Positions 54,246 through 62,660 are shown, counted from the stretch's first letter. The stretch is DNA of 64,000 nt from Streptomyces sp. AC558_RSS880 (GCF_019049255.1 NZ_JAGMUJ010000013.1:143506-207505); one strand, 5' to 3'. A program made the numbers and translations. Notes: generated by a model from the sequence alone, not told the origin.

Positions 54246-54803
54246 GTGACGACGGTGTCAGGCACCAGCTCGGCGGTCGTGGCGGGACTGACCGCGGCGG
54301 CCCTCGCGACGATCGGCTACCTCGGCCACCGGGCGGCGGCGACCGTCCCGGACGGGCTGCGTTCCCCGGCGTCCGGCACCGCGGCGGCCGTCCCCAAGAC
54401 CCTCCGGGACGGGAACCACCCGTTCGCCGTGCCCGCACGGTCGGGGACGGGCGAACGGGTCGTGTACTCACTGGGCGCCGACCGGGTGTGGCTGGTCGGG
54501 GAGACCGGCGAGGTGCGGCGCACCTTCGGGGTCAGCCCCAGCACGGTGGACCCGGCGCCGGGCACCTACCGGGTCACGTCCCGGTCCGGTGCGGTCACCG
54601 GATCGGACGGCGTTCCGGTCGAGCACGTGGTGCGGTTCGCCTCCGTGGACGGCACGGCGATCGGGTTCAGCGCGGCGGTCGACGGCTCGGCGCCGCAGCT
54701 CGCCCCGGAGGAGCGGACGGGCGGCATCCGCGAGACCCGCGCGGACGGCGCGGCGATGTGGGGGTTCGCGACGATCGGACAGAAGGTCGTCGTCGTTCGG
54801 TGA
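54246..54803 (+). CDS. Exported protein resembling a degenerate L,D-transpeptidase
   Basis: 185 residues. A hydrophobic N-terminal segment (VVAGLTAAALATIGYLG) suggests export or anchoring. The rest follows the strand order of a YkuD domain: VYSLGADRVWLVGETGEVRR, TFGVSPSTVDPAPGTYRV, VEHVVRFASVDGTAIGFSAA, and GGIRETRADGAAMWGF where the catalytic SxGCxR would be. The Cys and the preceding His are missing (GGIR instead of GCIR), so transpeptidation is unlikely; a binding or structural role is more plausible. Start at GTG 54246 with AGGGG overlapping. Fold assignment is from pattern only. Confidence 0.6.
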   Translation: MTTVSGTSSAVVAGLTAAALATIGYLGHRAAATVPDGLRSPASGTAAAVPKTLRDGNHPFAVPARSGTGERVVYSLGADRVWLVGETGEVRRTFGVSPSTVDPAPGTYRVTSRSGAVTGSDGVPVEHVVRFASVDGTAIGFSAAVDGSAPQLAPEERTGGIRETRADGAAMWGFATIGQKVVVVR

Positions 54804-54916
54804 GTCCCGGTGTGCGCGTTCCGGCCGGATCGCGTGAACGGGCGCCGTACGTTCCGACAAGACGTCGGCAAGATGTTGCGTTCGGTGTCCCGGGCGTGGT
54901 CACATGGTATCCAGCC

Positions 54917-54940
54917 CGTGGTTAGGTCTACCTAACCACG
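54917..54940. promoter_or_regulatory. Perfect palindrome upstream of the 59-residue gene
   Basis: Two 11-base arms, CGTGGTTAGGT and ACCTAACCACG, are separated by two bases. It ends 27 bp before the ATG of the small gene at 54968. No U-tract follows, favouring an operator rather than a terminator. The half-sites resemble those of DmdR/IdeR iron boxes, but are spaced 4 instead of 9 bases apart. Confidence 0.65.
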
Positions 54941-54967
54941 CCCGCCCCCGCCCTTCAGGAGGCGTCC

Positions 54968-55147
54968 ATGCCGGCCCACCAGAACGCCCGCCGGACCACG
55001 GCGCAACCGCGGCCCCAGCCGGTCTCCGGAATCCCGATGCGCGACCTGCTGGCGGCCTGCGCCGCGGCCGCCGCGGTCTCCACCCCGCCCCGCGCGCCGG
55101 AACCCCGGCCCTGCGAACCGGCGAAGGACCACCGCGAGGCCGCGTAA
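54968..55147 (+). CDS. Small Ala/Pro-rich protein, 59 residues
   Basis: MPAHQNARRTTAQPRPQPVS leads to a short hydrophobic helix IPMRDLLAACAAAAAVSTPP and a charged tail with two Cys in total. A full ribosome binding site (AGGAGG six bases before the ATG) and a perfect palindrome upstream argue that it is expressed. A conserved pattern GIPMRDLLAACAAA-VSTPP is, from memory, found in other streptomycetes at this place. Function unknown; it is rightward and convergent with tsaE. Confidence 0.65.
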   Translation: MPAHQNARRTTAQPRPQPVSGIPMRDLLAACAAAAAVSTPPRAPEPRPCEPAKDHREAA

Positions 55148-55158
55148 CCGTCTCCGCC

Positions 55159-55236
55159 TCAGGCCGACAGCACGAGGCCGTGCTCCGCTCAGGCCGACAG
55201 CACGAGGCCGCGTGCCCCGTTCAGGCCGACAGCACG
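55159..55236. repeat. Three copies of the tsaE 3' end
   Basis: TCAGGCCGACAGCACG occurs at 55159, 55189 and 55221. The third copy is the real end of tsaE (codons for VLSA and the stop); the first two lie downstream and extend the identity to 22 bases including GAGGCCG. A 30-32 bp tandem duplication of the gene end. Confidence 0.85.
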
Positions 55237-55757
55237 GTCAGGTCGGCCGCCGCCCAGCGTCCGCCCAGGCCGGTCACGGTCACCCGGCGCACCTCGTCGG
55301 TGGTGTCGCCGACCGCCCGGTGGATGACGACCTGGAGACGGTCCTCGGTCAGCTCCTCGACCTTGCCCTCGCCCCACTCCACGACGATCACCGACTCCGG
55401 CAGCGAGACGTCGAGATCGAGGTCCTCCATCTCGTCCAGACCGCCGGAGAGCCGGTACGCGTCGACGTGGACCAGCGGCGGACCGTCCCCCAGCGACGGA
55501 TGCACCCGGGCGATCACGAACGTCGGCGAGGTGACCGCGCCCCGCACGCCGAGCCCTTCGCCGAGACCCCGGGTCAGCGTCGTCTTGCCCGCGCCGAGCT
55601 CGCCCGAGAGCAGGACCAGGTCGCCGGCGCGCAGCAGCTTGGCGAGCCTGCGCCCCAGTTCGCGCATCTGCTCGGGGGAGGTGACGGTCAGCTCGACGGA
55701 GTTCGCGGACGGCGTCGGCTCAGCCGGGTTGTGCGGTGCTGCTGCTTCCATAGCCAT
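55221..55757 (-). CDS. tsaE: tRNA t6A synthesis ATPase TsaE
   Basis: 178 residues, P-loop ATPase required with TsaB and TsaD for t6A formation. Walker A is GELGAGKTT at residues 52-60, followed by TRGLGEGLGVRGAVTSPTF, VDAYRLSGGLDEMEDLDLD and VIVVEWGEGKVEEL. The first ~20 residues are a nonconserved extension. The ATG at 55757 overlaps the hydrolase gene by 38 bp; a second ATG two codons later is possible. The gene is third in the alr-hydrolase-tsaE overlap chain. Duplicated copies of its last codons follow the stop. Confidence 0.97.
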   Translation of the reverse strand: MAMEAAAPHNPAEPTPSANSVELTVTSPEQMRELGRRLAKLLRAGDLVLLSGELGAGKTTLTRGLGEGLGVRGAVTSPTFVIARVHPSLGDGPPLVHVDAYRLSGGLDEMEDLDLDVSLPESVIVVEWGEGKVEELTEDRLQVVIHRAVGDTTDEVRRVTVTGLGGRWAAADLTVLSA

Positions 55758-56949
55758 TAACGGTAGCCCCTGCGGGCACCGCGCCCACGCGGGTGAGCAG
55801 GTCGGCGAGGCGGTCGGTGACCACCTCCGGGTGCTCCAGCATCACCAGGTGCCCGGCGTCCGGCACGAGTACCAACTCGGCGCCCGGCAGGAGGTCGGCG
55901 ATCGCCTCGCTGTGCTCGCTCGGCGTCACCAGGTCCCGCACCCCGGCCAGCACCAGCACCGGCAGACCGGCGAAGTGGGCGAGGGCCTCGGTCTTGTCGT
56001 GGTCGCTGAACGCCGGGTAGTACTCGGCGACCACGTCGATCGGCGTGCCCTCGATCATCCGCTCGGCGAACCGGGCGACCGCCGGGTCCACGTCACGGGA
56101 GGCGAACGAGTACCGCTTGATCACCCCGGCGAACAGGTCCGCGGTGGCCCGGCGTCCCCGCTCCACCAGCTCGGCCCGCTGCCCCAGCGCCTTCAGCACC
56201 CCCGGCAGCACCCGCCGCACCGCGTTGACGCCGGCCACCGGAAGCCCGAAGTTGACCTCGCCCAGCCGCCCCGACGACGTACCGACCAGGGCGACGCCCA
56301 CCACCCGCTCCCGGATCAGCTCCGGGTACTGGTCGGCGAGGGCCATCACCGTCATCCCGCCCATGGAGTGACCGACCAGCACCAGCGGCCCCTCGGGCGC
56401 CGCCGCGTCGATGACGGCCTTCAGGTCCCGCCCCAGCTGCTCGATGGTGACCGGCTCGCCCCGCTCCCCCTGCGCCGCGCCCCGCTCCGAGCGGCCGTGG
56501 CTGCGCTGGTCCCAGTGCACGGTCCGTACGACGCCCCGCAGCGCGGCCCGCTGGAAGTGCCAGGAGTCCTGGCTGAGGCAGTAGCCGTGGCTGAAGACCA
56601 CGGTGACCGGGGCGGGCGCCTTGCGGCCGAACAGCCGGCGCCGGCGCCCCGGGGTCGCCGCCGGATCGGGGTCGACGTCGTCGACCTCGTAGTACAGGCC
56701 GGTGCCGTCGTCGGCGTACGCCTTGCCGGGCGTGCCGCGCAGCGTGCCGTACGGCCCCACGGAGTCGAGGGCGAGCCGGGCCCTCTGGCGCATGCCCCGG
56801 CCGACCGTCATCCGTTCTATCGCGACGCCCGCGGCGGCCCCGGTGGCGAGCACGCCTATCGCGACACCCGCGACACCGGTGGCCCGGCGCCAGCCCCCGC
56901 CGGACGCGCCGGCTGCGGAGGCGGCGGCCTCCGCGATGCCCTCGCTCAC
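55720..56949 (-). CDS. Alpha/beta hydrolase, membrane-anchored
   Basis: 409 residues. A hydrophobic segment near residues 22-45 (ATGVAGVAIGVLATGAAAG) suggests anchoring. The hydrolase fold follows: VTVVFSHGYCLSQDSWHFQR (oxyanion region), VHWDQRSHGRS, the nucleophile elbow LVLVGHSMGGMTVMALA with Ser, LPVLVLAGVRDLVTPSEHS with the acid, and PDAGHLVMLEHPEVV with the His. Substrate unknown; the family is regularly encoded between alr and tsaE in Streptomyces. The GTG at 56949 overlaps the alr stop as GTGA. Confidence 0.92.
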   Translation of the reverse strand: MSEGIAEAAASAAGASGGGWRRATGVAGVAIGVLATGAAAGVAIERMTVGRGMRQRARLALDSVGPYGTLRGTPGKAYADDGTGLYYEVDDVDPDPAATPGRRRRLFGRKAPAPVTVVFSHGYCLSQDSWHFQRAALRGVVRTVHWDQRSHGRSERGAAQGERGEPVTIEQLGRDLKAVIDAAAPEGPLVLVGHSMGGMTVMALADQYPELIRERVVGVALVGTSSGRLGEVNFGLPVAGVNAVRRVLPGVLKALGQRAELVERGRRATADLFAGVIKRYSFASRDVDPAVARFAERMIEGTPIDVVAEYYPAFSDHDKTEALAHFAGLPVLVLAGVRDLVTPSEHSEAIADLLPGAELVLVPDAGHLVMLEHPEVVTDRLADLLTRVGAVPAGATVNGYGSSSTAQPG

Positions 56950-58154
56950 GTACCGCTCCCGTCGTCTCCGTCGCTTCCGTCGTTTCCGCCATGGACGTAG
57001 ACGCGCGGGACGCGGGTTCCGATCCGGGTGACGATCTCGTACGCGATGGTCCCGGCGGCCTGCGCCCAGTCCTCGGCGGTGGGCTCGCCGCGGTCGCCCG
57101 GCCCGAAGAGGACGGCCTCGGCGCCCGGCTCCGGCTCGTCCCCGCCCAGGTCGACGACGAACTGGTCCATCGCGACCCGCCCCGCGACCGTGCGCCACTT
57201 GCCCTCGACCAGCACCGGCCCGGTGGAGGAGGCGTGGCGCGGGATGCCGTCCGCGTAGCCGAGCGGGACGAGGCCGAGGGTGGTGGCGCCCGGGGTGACG
57301 TAGTGGTGGCCGTAGCTGACGCCGTGGCCGCCGGGGACGTGCTTCACCAGGGCCATCGAGGCGGACAGGGTCATCGCCGGGCGCAGTCCCAGGTCGGCGG
57401 GGGTGCCGATCTGGGGGCTGGGCGAGACGCCGTACATCGCGATGCCGGGGCGCACGAGGTCGAAGTGGCTCTCGGGGAGGGTGAGGGTGGCGGGCGAGTT
57501 GGCGATGTGCCGCACCTCGGGGTCGACGCCCCGGCTCTCGGCGTACGCGACCATCTCCCGGAACCTGGTGAGCTGGGCGGCGATGGAGGGATGGCCCGGC
57601 TCGTCGGCGCAGGCGAAGTGCGACCACAGGCCGGTGACGCGGACCAGCCCCTCGGCCTCGGCGCGCAGCGCGGAGGCGACCAGCTCCGCCCAGTCGTCAC
57701 CGGGCTGGCAGCCGCCCCGCCCGAGCCCGGTGTCGGCCTTGAGCTGCACCCGCGCGGGCCGCCCGGCGAGACGGGCCGCCCGGGTGACCTCGTCCAACGC
57801 CCACGTGCCGCTCAGGGACACGTCGAGGCCGGCCTCGATCGCCTCCCGCCAGGGCCCGCCGGGCGTCCACAGCCAGCACATGATCCGTACGCCGTCCGGC
57901 ACCCCGGCGCCGGGCGCGCGCAGCGCGAGCGCCTCCTGCGGGGTGGCGGTGCCCAGCCAGGTCGCCCCGGCCTCGACGGCCGCCCGCGCGCAGGCGACGG
58001 CGCCGTGCCCGTATCCGTCGGCCTTGACCACGGCCATGAAGGCAGCACCGGGCGCACGCTCGCGCAGGGCCCGCACATTGGCCCGCACGGCGGCAAGGTC
58101 GATCTCGGCACGGGCCCGCAGCTCCGCACCCCCCGGGGCAACTGTCTCGTTCAT
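56946..58154 (-). CDS. alr: Alanine racemase
   Basis: 402 residues, PLP-dependent conversion of L- to D-alanine for peptidoglycan. The PLP lysine is Lys44 in AVVKADGYGHGA; the second catalytic residue is the Tyr in HGVSYGHHYVTPG; other signatures are HFDLVRPGIAMYGVSP and GRVAMDQFVVDLGG. A Gly/Asp-rich tail (VHGGNDGSDGDDGSGT) extends the C-terminus. ATG at 58154, about 160 bp after nnrD. Likely in one operon with the hydrolase and tsaE, which overlap in sequence. Confidence 0.97.
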   Translation of the reverse strand: MNETVAPGGAELRARAEIDLAAVRANVRALRERAPGAAFMAVVKADGYGHGAVACARAAVEAGATWLGTATPQEALALRAPGAGVPDGVRIMCWLWTPGGPWREAIEAGLDVSLSGTWALDEVTRAARLAGRPARVQLKADTGLGRGGCQPGDDWAELVASALRAEAEGLVRVTGLWSHFACADEPGHPSIAAQLTRFREMVAYAESRGVDPEVRHIANSPATLTLPESHFDLVRPGIAMYGVSPSPQIGTPADLGLRPAMTLSASMALVKHVPGGHGVSYGHHYVTPGATTLGLVPLGYADGIPRHASSTGPVLVEGKWRTVAGRVAMDQFVVDLGGDEPEPGAEAVLFGPGDRGEPTAEDWAQAAGTIAYEIVTRIGTRVPRVYVHGGNDGSDGDDGSGT

Positions 58155-58316
58155 CCCGCCCAGTCTCTCAGAGCACCCGGCTCCGCAAGCCGCGGGCAGT
58201 CGTGCCGCTGGGGCGGCACGGGTGGGCGCTGGGGGTACCCCCTCTGGGGGAGGCACCCCGTCAGCGCCGGGCCGCGCACCCCACCCCCGCCCCACCCTCA
58301 CGCCGAGCCCCCGCGG

Positions 58317-59750
58317 TCAACCCCGCACCACGCTCCGCCACGCCCCCGCGATCCCCTCCGCCACGTCGTGCGCCCCCATCGGCGCCCCGTCCGCCGCGAA
58401 CCGCCCCGCCAGACCGTGCAGGTACGCCGCCACGCTCGCCGCATCGACAGCCGACAGCCCCGCCGCCAACAACGATCCCCCCAACCCCGACAGCACATCA
58501 CCGCTCCCCGCCGTGGCCAGCCACGACGTCCCCGTCGGATTCACCCGCACCGCACCCCCTCCCGAGGACGCGATCAGGGTCGTGGACCCCTTCAGCAGCA
58601 CCGTCGCCCCGTACCGCCCCGCCAGCTCCCGCACCGCCGCCAGCCGCCCTTCCTCGACCTCCCCCCGCTCGACCCCGAGCAGCGCCGCGGCCTCCCCCGC
58701 GTGCGGGGTCATCAGCGTCGGCGCGCGCCGGCCCCGTACCGCCGACGCCTCCGCCAGCCGCAGCCCGTCCGCGTCGATCAGCACCGGTACGTCCGTCGCC
58801 AGCACCTCCGCGACCGTCGCCGCGTCGTCCCCGGCCCCCGGCCCGACCACCCACGCCTGCACCCGCCCCGCGTGCTTCGGGCCCCCGTCCGACACCAGCG
58901 TCTCGGGGAAGCGGGCGATCACGGCCTGCCCGGCGGGACCGACGTACCGTACGGCCCCCGCCCCGCCCCGCAGCGCCCCCGCCACCGCGAGCACCGCCGC
59001 CCCCGGATACCGGGAGGATCCGGCCGCGATCCCGACGACGCCCCGCCGGTACTTGTCGCTCTCGACGGCCGGCACCGGCAGCAGTCGGGCCACGTCCGCG
59101 TGCTGCAACGCCTCCAGTTCCGGCTCCTCCGGGAGCGACAACCCGATGTCGACCAGCCGCACCGACCCCGCGTACTCCCGCGCCGGATCGATCAGCAGCC
59201 CCGGTTTGTGCGTCCCGAAGGTCACCGTGAGGTCGGCCCGGACCGCCGCTCCCCGCACTTCCCCCGTGTCGGCGTCGACCCCGCTCGGCAGATCGACGGC
59301 GACCACGGCCGCCCGCGCCCGCCCGGCCGCGTCGGCGAGCGGCACCGCCTCCGGACGCAGCCCGCCCTTCCCGCCGATACCGACGATGCCGTCGACGACC
59401 AGATCGGCCCGTGCGATCAGCCCTTCGGCGCCGTCCGTGCCCATGGTCCGCCCACCTGCCCGGCGCAGCGCCGCGAGCCCTCCGCCGTGGGCGCGCTCCG
59501 GTGCGAGCAGCACCGCGCTCACACCCGCGCCGCGCCGGGCGAGCCGGGCACCGGCGTACAGGGCGTCACCGCCGTTGTCCCCGCTGCCGACCAGCAGCAC
59601 GACCCTGCTGCCGTACACCCGCCCCAGCACGTCCGCACAGGCCGCGGCGAGCCCGGCGGCGGCGCGCTGCATCAGCGCCCCGTCCGGCAGCCGTGCCATC
59701 AGTTCCCGTTCCGCCGTCCTGACCGTCTCCACGCTGTACGCAGTACGCAT
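58317..59750 (-). CDS. nnrD: Bifunctional NAD(P)HX epimerase/dehydratase
   Basis: 477 residues repairing hydrated NAD(P)H. The N-terminal YjeF_N epimerase domain has VLLVGSGDNGGDALYAGARL and VVDGIVGIGGKGGLRPEAV. The C-terminal dehydratase, a ribokinase-like fold, shows YRRGVVGIAAGSSRYPGAAV, LMTPHAGEAAALLGVERGE and the nucleotide-site motif LATAGSGDVLSGLGGSLLAA. Upstream of alr on the same strand with a 160-bp gap that contains no obvious gene. ATG at 59750. Confidence 0.95.
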   Translation of the reverse strand: MRTAYSVETVRTAERELMARLPDGALMQRAAAGLAAACADVLGRVYGSRVVLLVGSGDNGGDALYAGARLARRGAGVSAVLLAPERAHGGGLAALRRAGGRTMGTDGAEGLIARADLVVDGIVGIGGKGGLRPEAVPLADAAGRARAAVVAVDLPSGVDADTGEVRGAAVRADLTVTFGTHKPGLLIDPAREYAGSVRLVDIGLSLPEEPELEALQHADVARLLPVPAVESDKYRRGVVGIAAGSSRYPGAAVLAVAGALRGGAGAVRYVGPAGQAVIARFPETLVSDGGPKHAGRVQAWVVGPGAGDDAATVAEVLATDVPVLIDADGLRLAEASAVRGRRAPTLMTPHAGEAAALLGVERGEVEEGRLAAVRELAGRYGATVLLKGSTTLIASSGGGAVRVNPTGTSWLATAGSGDVLSGLGGSLLAAGLSAVDAASVAAYLHGLAGRFAADGAPMGAHDVAEGIAGAWRSVVRG

Positions 59751-59806
59751 GCGTCCGAGTCTCCCGCAGACGGCCCGTCAACTCCCGTACCGGAGAAGCG
59801 GACCGC

Positions 59807-59835
59807 TTGACTGCTTGCCATGCCCTTGCCAAAAT
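59807..59835 (+). promoter_or_regulatory. Promoter of the secreted beta-helix gene
   Basis: TTGACT (59807-59812) and CAAAAT (59830-59835) at 17-bp spacing match vegetative promoter elements. The double operator at 59853-59879 would cover the region just past the start point. Confidence 0.55.
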
Positions 59836-59852
59836 CTCCGCCCCCCACCGGA

Positions 59853-59879
59853 TGAATCGATTCAGTCGAATCGGTTCGA
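59853..59879. promoter_or_regulatory. Double operator, probably for a LacI-family repressor
   Basis: TGAATCGATTCA (59853-59864) is a perfect 12-bp palindrome; one base later TCGAATCGGTTCGA (59866-59879) is a second with 5-base arms and shares the GAATCG core. They lie between the promoter and the ATG of the beta-helix gene, 20 bp upstream of it. The GAATCGATTC type is frequent for LacI regulators of plant polysaccharide genes. Confidence 0.75.
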
Positions 59880-59898
59880 CGACAGAAGCAGAGGACCC

Positions 59899-61074
59899 AT
59901 GGGACGCAGAGCCGCACTCCTCGCCGCAGCCGGCGCCACCGCACTCCTCACCGCAGCCGGTCTCATGACGGCCCCCGCCACCGCGGTCACCACCACCGCG
60001 GCCCCGGCCCCCGCCCGCGCCGCGGCCTGCGGCGACGGTTCCTACCAGGCCGAGGCCGTACTGAACGGCAGCACCTGGACCGCCCGGCGCGGCAGCAGCA
60101 CCGTCTACACCGGCAGCGACATGCGCGCGGCCGTGCAGGCGGCGATCAGCAGCCTGTCCTCCGGCCGCACCAGCAAGGAACGGGTCGTGGTCCGCGGCTC
60201 GGGCTCCATCTCCGCCGGTTCCCGCATCTCCCTGCCGAGCTACACGACCCTCGACGTCTGCGGCACCATCAACGTCACCGGCAGCGGCTCCGGCGACCAG
60301 GCCCCGGTCTACTCCCGCGGCACCCGCGACATCGAGGTGCAGCACCTCAACGTCACCGGCGCCCCGCTGTACGGGATCTTCCTGCGCAACGTGCAGAACG
60401 TCGTCCTCGGCCAGATCGACATGCGCCTCTCCCGCGGCCTCGGCGTCCGCATCGACAACCGCGGCGACACCAGCCAGTGGACCCGCAACGTGCGCATCGA
60501 CAACGTGTACGTCTCCGGCGCGTCCAGCCACGCCGTGGAGACCTACGGCGTCGACGGCCTCACCGTCGGCACGGTGACCGCCCGCAACGTCGGCGAGTCG
60601 GGCCTGCTGCTGAACCAGACGGTCAACGCCACCGTCTCCAAGGTGGACGCGGAGAACGCGGGCACCGGCACCGGGTACGCCGCCTTCCGCATGGCCAACC
60701 GCAACGGCCGGATCGGCAGCTCCTACTCCACCAACATCCGCGTCGGCGAGGTCGTCGCGCGCGGCGGCGGACGGGGCGTGTTCTGCGTCTCGGAGAGCGG
60801 CGGCGCGACCATCGACAGGATCACCCTCTCCCACACCGGCAACAACGCGATCCTCATCGAGAACTGCTACAACGTGAACCTCGCCGCCCAGAGCGGCACG
60901 GTCACCGGCGGCGGCGAGATCCGTCTGGCGGCGCGCTCGGAGTTCCCCAACAACCGGGACATCACCGTCCAGAACCTCACGGTGACGGACTCCTCGATCC
61001 GCGAGAGCCCCTGCGGCGAGAACACGACGTTCCGCAACAACCGGCTGGTGAACAGCAGCCAGTCGATCTGCTAG
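59899..61074 (+). CDS. Secreted parallel beta-helix protein, probable pectin-active enzyme
   Basis: 391 residues. Signal peptide MGRRAALLAAAGATALLTAA with cleavage near ARAAAC at about 40. The mature part begins CGDGSYQAEAVLNGSTWTAR and contains at least eight beta-helix coils: TTLDVCGTINVTG, IEVQHLNVTGAPLYGIFLRN, NVRIDNVYVSGASSHAVE, SGLLLNQTVNATVSKVDAEN, RGVFCVSESGGATIDRITL. Two distant Cys pairs (CGD and SSQSIC ends) are probable. Glycoside or polysaccharide lyase activity on pectin or rhamnogalacturonan is likely but the family cannot be named. ATG at 59899 with GAGGACC upstream, under the double operator. A strong terminator follows. Confidence 0.82.
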   Translation: MGRRAALLAAAGATALLTAAGLMTAPATAVTTTAAPAPARAAACGDGSYQAEAVLNGSTWTARRGSSTVYTGSDMRAAVQAAISSLSSGRTSKERVVVRGSGSISAGSRISLPSYTTLDVCGTINVTGSGSGDQAPVYSRGTRDIEVQHLNVTGAPLYGIFLRNVQNVVLGQIDMRLSRGLGVRIDNRGDTSQWTRNVRIDNVYVSGASSHAVETYGVDGLTVGTVTARNVGESGLLLNQTVNATVSKVDAENAGTGTGYAAFRMANRNGRIGSSYSTNIRVGEVVARGGGRGVFCVSESGGATIDRITLSHTGNNAILIENCYNVNLAAQSGTVTGGGEIRLAARSEFPNNRDITVQNLTVTDSSIRESPCGENTTFRNNRLVNSSQSIC

Positions 61075-61078
61075 CGGA

Positions 61079-61122
61079 CACGCGCGGGGTGCGGCGCTCC
61101 CCGTCGCCGCACCCCGCGCGTG
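61079..61122. terminator. Bidirectional terminator
   Basis: A perfect 18-bp stem, CACGCGCGGGGTGCGGCG (61079-61096) with its complement at 61105-61122 and an 8-base loop, between the convergent beta-helix and sigma-factor genes. Confidence 0.88.
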
Positions 61123-61141
61123 CCGTACGCCCGCCGTCACC

Positions 61142-61990
61142 TCAGTTCGTGGTGAGCATCCCCGCCCGCAGCCGCTTCAGCGTGCGGGACAGCAGCCGCG
61201 AGACGTGCATCTGGGAGCAGCCGAGCCGCTCACCGATCTCCGCCTGCGTCAGCTCCTCCACGAACCGCCAGTGCACGATCTTGCGCTCGCGCTCGTCGAG
61301 CTCGGCGATCATCGGGGCCAGCGCGTGGAAGTCCTCGACCAGTTCCAGCGCGGCGTCCTCGGTGCCGATGAAGTCCGCGAGCACGCTCTCGCCGTCCGGC
61401 TCACTGCCGATGGCGGCGTCCAGCGACGCGGAGTTGTAGCCGTTGGAGGCGATCCGGGCCTCGTTGACCTCGTCCTCGGTCAGGCTCATCAGCTGGGCGA
61501 GTTCGGCGGTCGTGGGCGTACGGCCCAGCCGGCTGCGCAGTTCCTCGGTGGCGCGGGCGAGCTGCACCCGGGCCTCCTGGAGGCGGCGCGGCACGTGCAC
61601 GGACCACGAGGTGTCCCGGAAGAACCGCTTGATCTCGCCGACGATGTAGGGGATCGCGAAGGAGGTGAACTCCACCTCGCGGGACAGCTCGAACCGGTCG
61701 ATCGCCTTGATCAGTCCGATCATGCCGACCTGGACGATGTCCTCCATCTCCTCCGGCCCGCGACTGCGGAACCGGCCGGCCGCGAAGCGGACCAGGGACA
61801 TGTTCATCTCGATGAGGGTGTTGCGCGCGTACTGGTACTCGTGCGTGCCCTCCTCCAGCTCCGTCAGCCGACGGAAGAACTGCTTGGACAGCTCCCGGGC
61901 ATCCTTCGGCGCGACCTGACCGGGATCGGCGACCTCCGGCAGCTCGGTCACCGTCTGAGCTCGGTCGGTCCGCGCCATCGTCGACGTCAC
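61142..61990 (-). CDS. SigB/SigF-family RNA polymerase sigma factor
   Basis: 282 residues, group 3 sigma factor of the SigB/SigF type with regions 2, 3 and 4. Region 2 shows NTLIEMNMSLVRFAAGRFRS, EDIVQVGMIGLIKAIDRFEL and FTSFAIPYIVGEIKRFFRDT; region 3 LGRTPTTAELAQLMSLTEDE; region 4 LDERERKIVHWRFVEELTQ and LGCSQMHVSRLLSRTLKRLR. Streptomyces has several paralogues for stress and sporulation, regulated by anti-sigma kinases; which one this is remains open. The GTG at 61990 has GGGAGGG about 8 bases upstream and is preferred over 62029. Confidence 0.95.
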   Translation of the reverse strand: MTSTMARTDRAQTVTELPEVADPGQVAPKDARELSKQFFRRLTELEEGTHEYQYARNTLIEMNMSLVRFAAGRFRSRGPEEMEDIVQVGMIGLIKAIDRFELSREVEFTSFAIPYIVGEIKRFFRDTSWSVHVPRRLQEARVQLARATEELRSRLGRTPTTAELAQLMSLTEDEVNEARIASNGYNSASLDAAIGSEPDGESVLADFIGTEDAALELVEDFHALAPMIAELDERERKIVHWRFVEELTQAEIGERLGCSQMHVSRLLSRTLKRLRAGMLTTN

Positions 61991-62085
61991 TGTTCGCCCT
62001 CCCTGGTCGATCGGCCCCACTTCCGGCACCGGCTCAACCGCGTCTACCCCGGTCCACGCGATACACGCACCCTCTTCTCACACAT

Positions 62086-62235
62086 TCACCGACGGCGGCG
62101 GCGCAGCAGCCGTACGAGGGCGAAGACGACGGTGAGCACGGCGGCGACGACGAGGAACACGTCGCCCCAGAGGGGCAGGTCGACCCCGGCCCCGGGGAAG
62201 GCGAGGGGAAGGGCGCGTACGGGCACCGCCCTCAC
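62086..62235 (-). CDS. Small membrane protein coupled to acpS
   Basis: 49 residues: a Pro-rich start ([20 protein letters not shown]), one membrane helix ([19 protein letters not shown]) and a positively charged end (RLLRRRRR). The GTG overlaps the acpS stop codon as GTGA, so translation is probably coupled. Its single-helix, basic-tail design is common in small envelope proteins; function unknown. Confidence 0.6.
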   Translation of the reverse strand: MRAVPVRALPLAFPGAGVDLPLWGDVFLVVAAVLTVVFALVRLLRRRRR

Positions 62236-62603
62236 CCTTCCGCGATCACGACCGCCGAGGCCACCCCGGCGTCATGGCTGAGCGACACGTGCCAGGACCG
62301 TACGCCCAGCTCGGCGGCGCGCGCCGCCACCGTCCCCTTCACCCGCAGCCGCGGCTGCCCGTTGTCCTCGCACCACACCTCGGCGTCGGTCCAGTACAGC
62401 CCCGCGGGCGCGCCGAGCGCCTTGGCGAGGGCCTCCTTGGCGGCGAACCGCGCGGCGAGGGAGGCGACACCGCGCCGCTCACCGCTGGGCAGCAGCAGCT
62501 CGCTCTCCAGGAAGAGCCGCTGGGCCAGCGCGGGCGTACGTTCCAACGACTCCGCGAACCGCTCGATCTCGGCCACGTCGATCCCGACTCCGATGATGCT
62601 CAT
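62232..62603 (-). CDS. acpS: Holo-[acyl-carrier-protein] synthase
   Basis: 123 residues, AcpS-type phosphopantetheinyl transferase that attaches 4'-phosphopantetheine from CoA to carrier proteins of fatty acid and polyketide synthesis. The two signature motifs are [12 protein letters not shown] (Mg-binding Asp9) and [14 protein letters not shown] (Glu). [18 protein letters not shown] closes the protein. Start at ATG 62603. Followed by the coupled 49-residue membrane protein. Confidence 0.97.
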   Translation of the reverse strand: MSIIGVGIDVAEIERFAESLERTPALAQRLFLESELLLPSGERRGVASLAARFAAKEALAKALGAPAGLYWTDAEVWCEDNGQPRLRVKGTVAARAAELGVRSWHVSLSHDAGVASAVVIAEG

Positions 62604-62660
62604 GCGGGCACCTTACGGGGGCGGGAGCGGGGGCACGCCGCAGCGGACGCCCACCGACGA

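Noticed and set aside
54917..54940. DmdR/IdeR iron box
   Set aside because: Half-sites TTAGG and CCTAA are present but spaced 4 bases apart, whereas the iron box has 9; reported only as a palindrome of unknown regulator.
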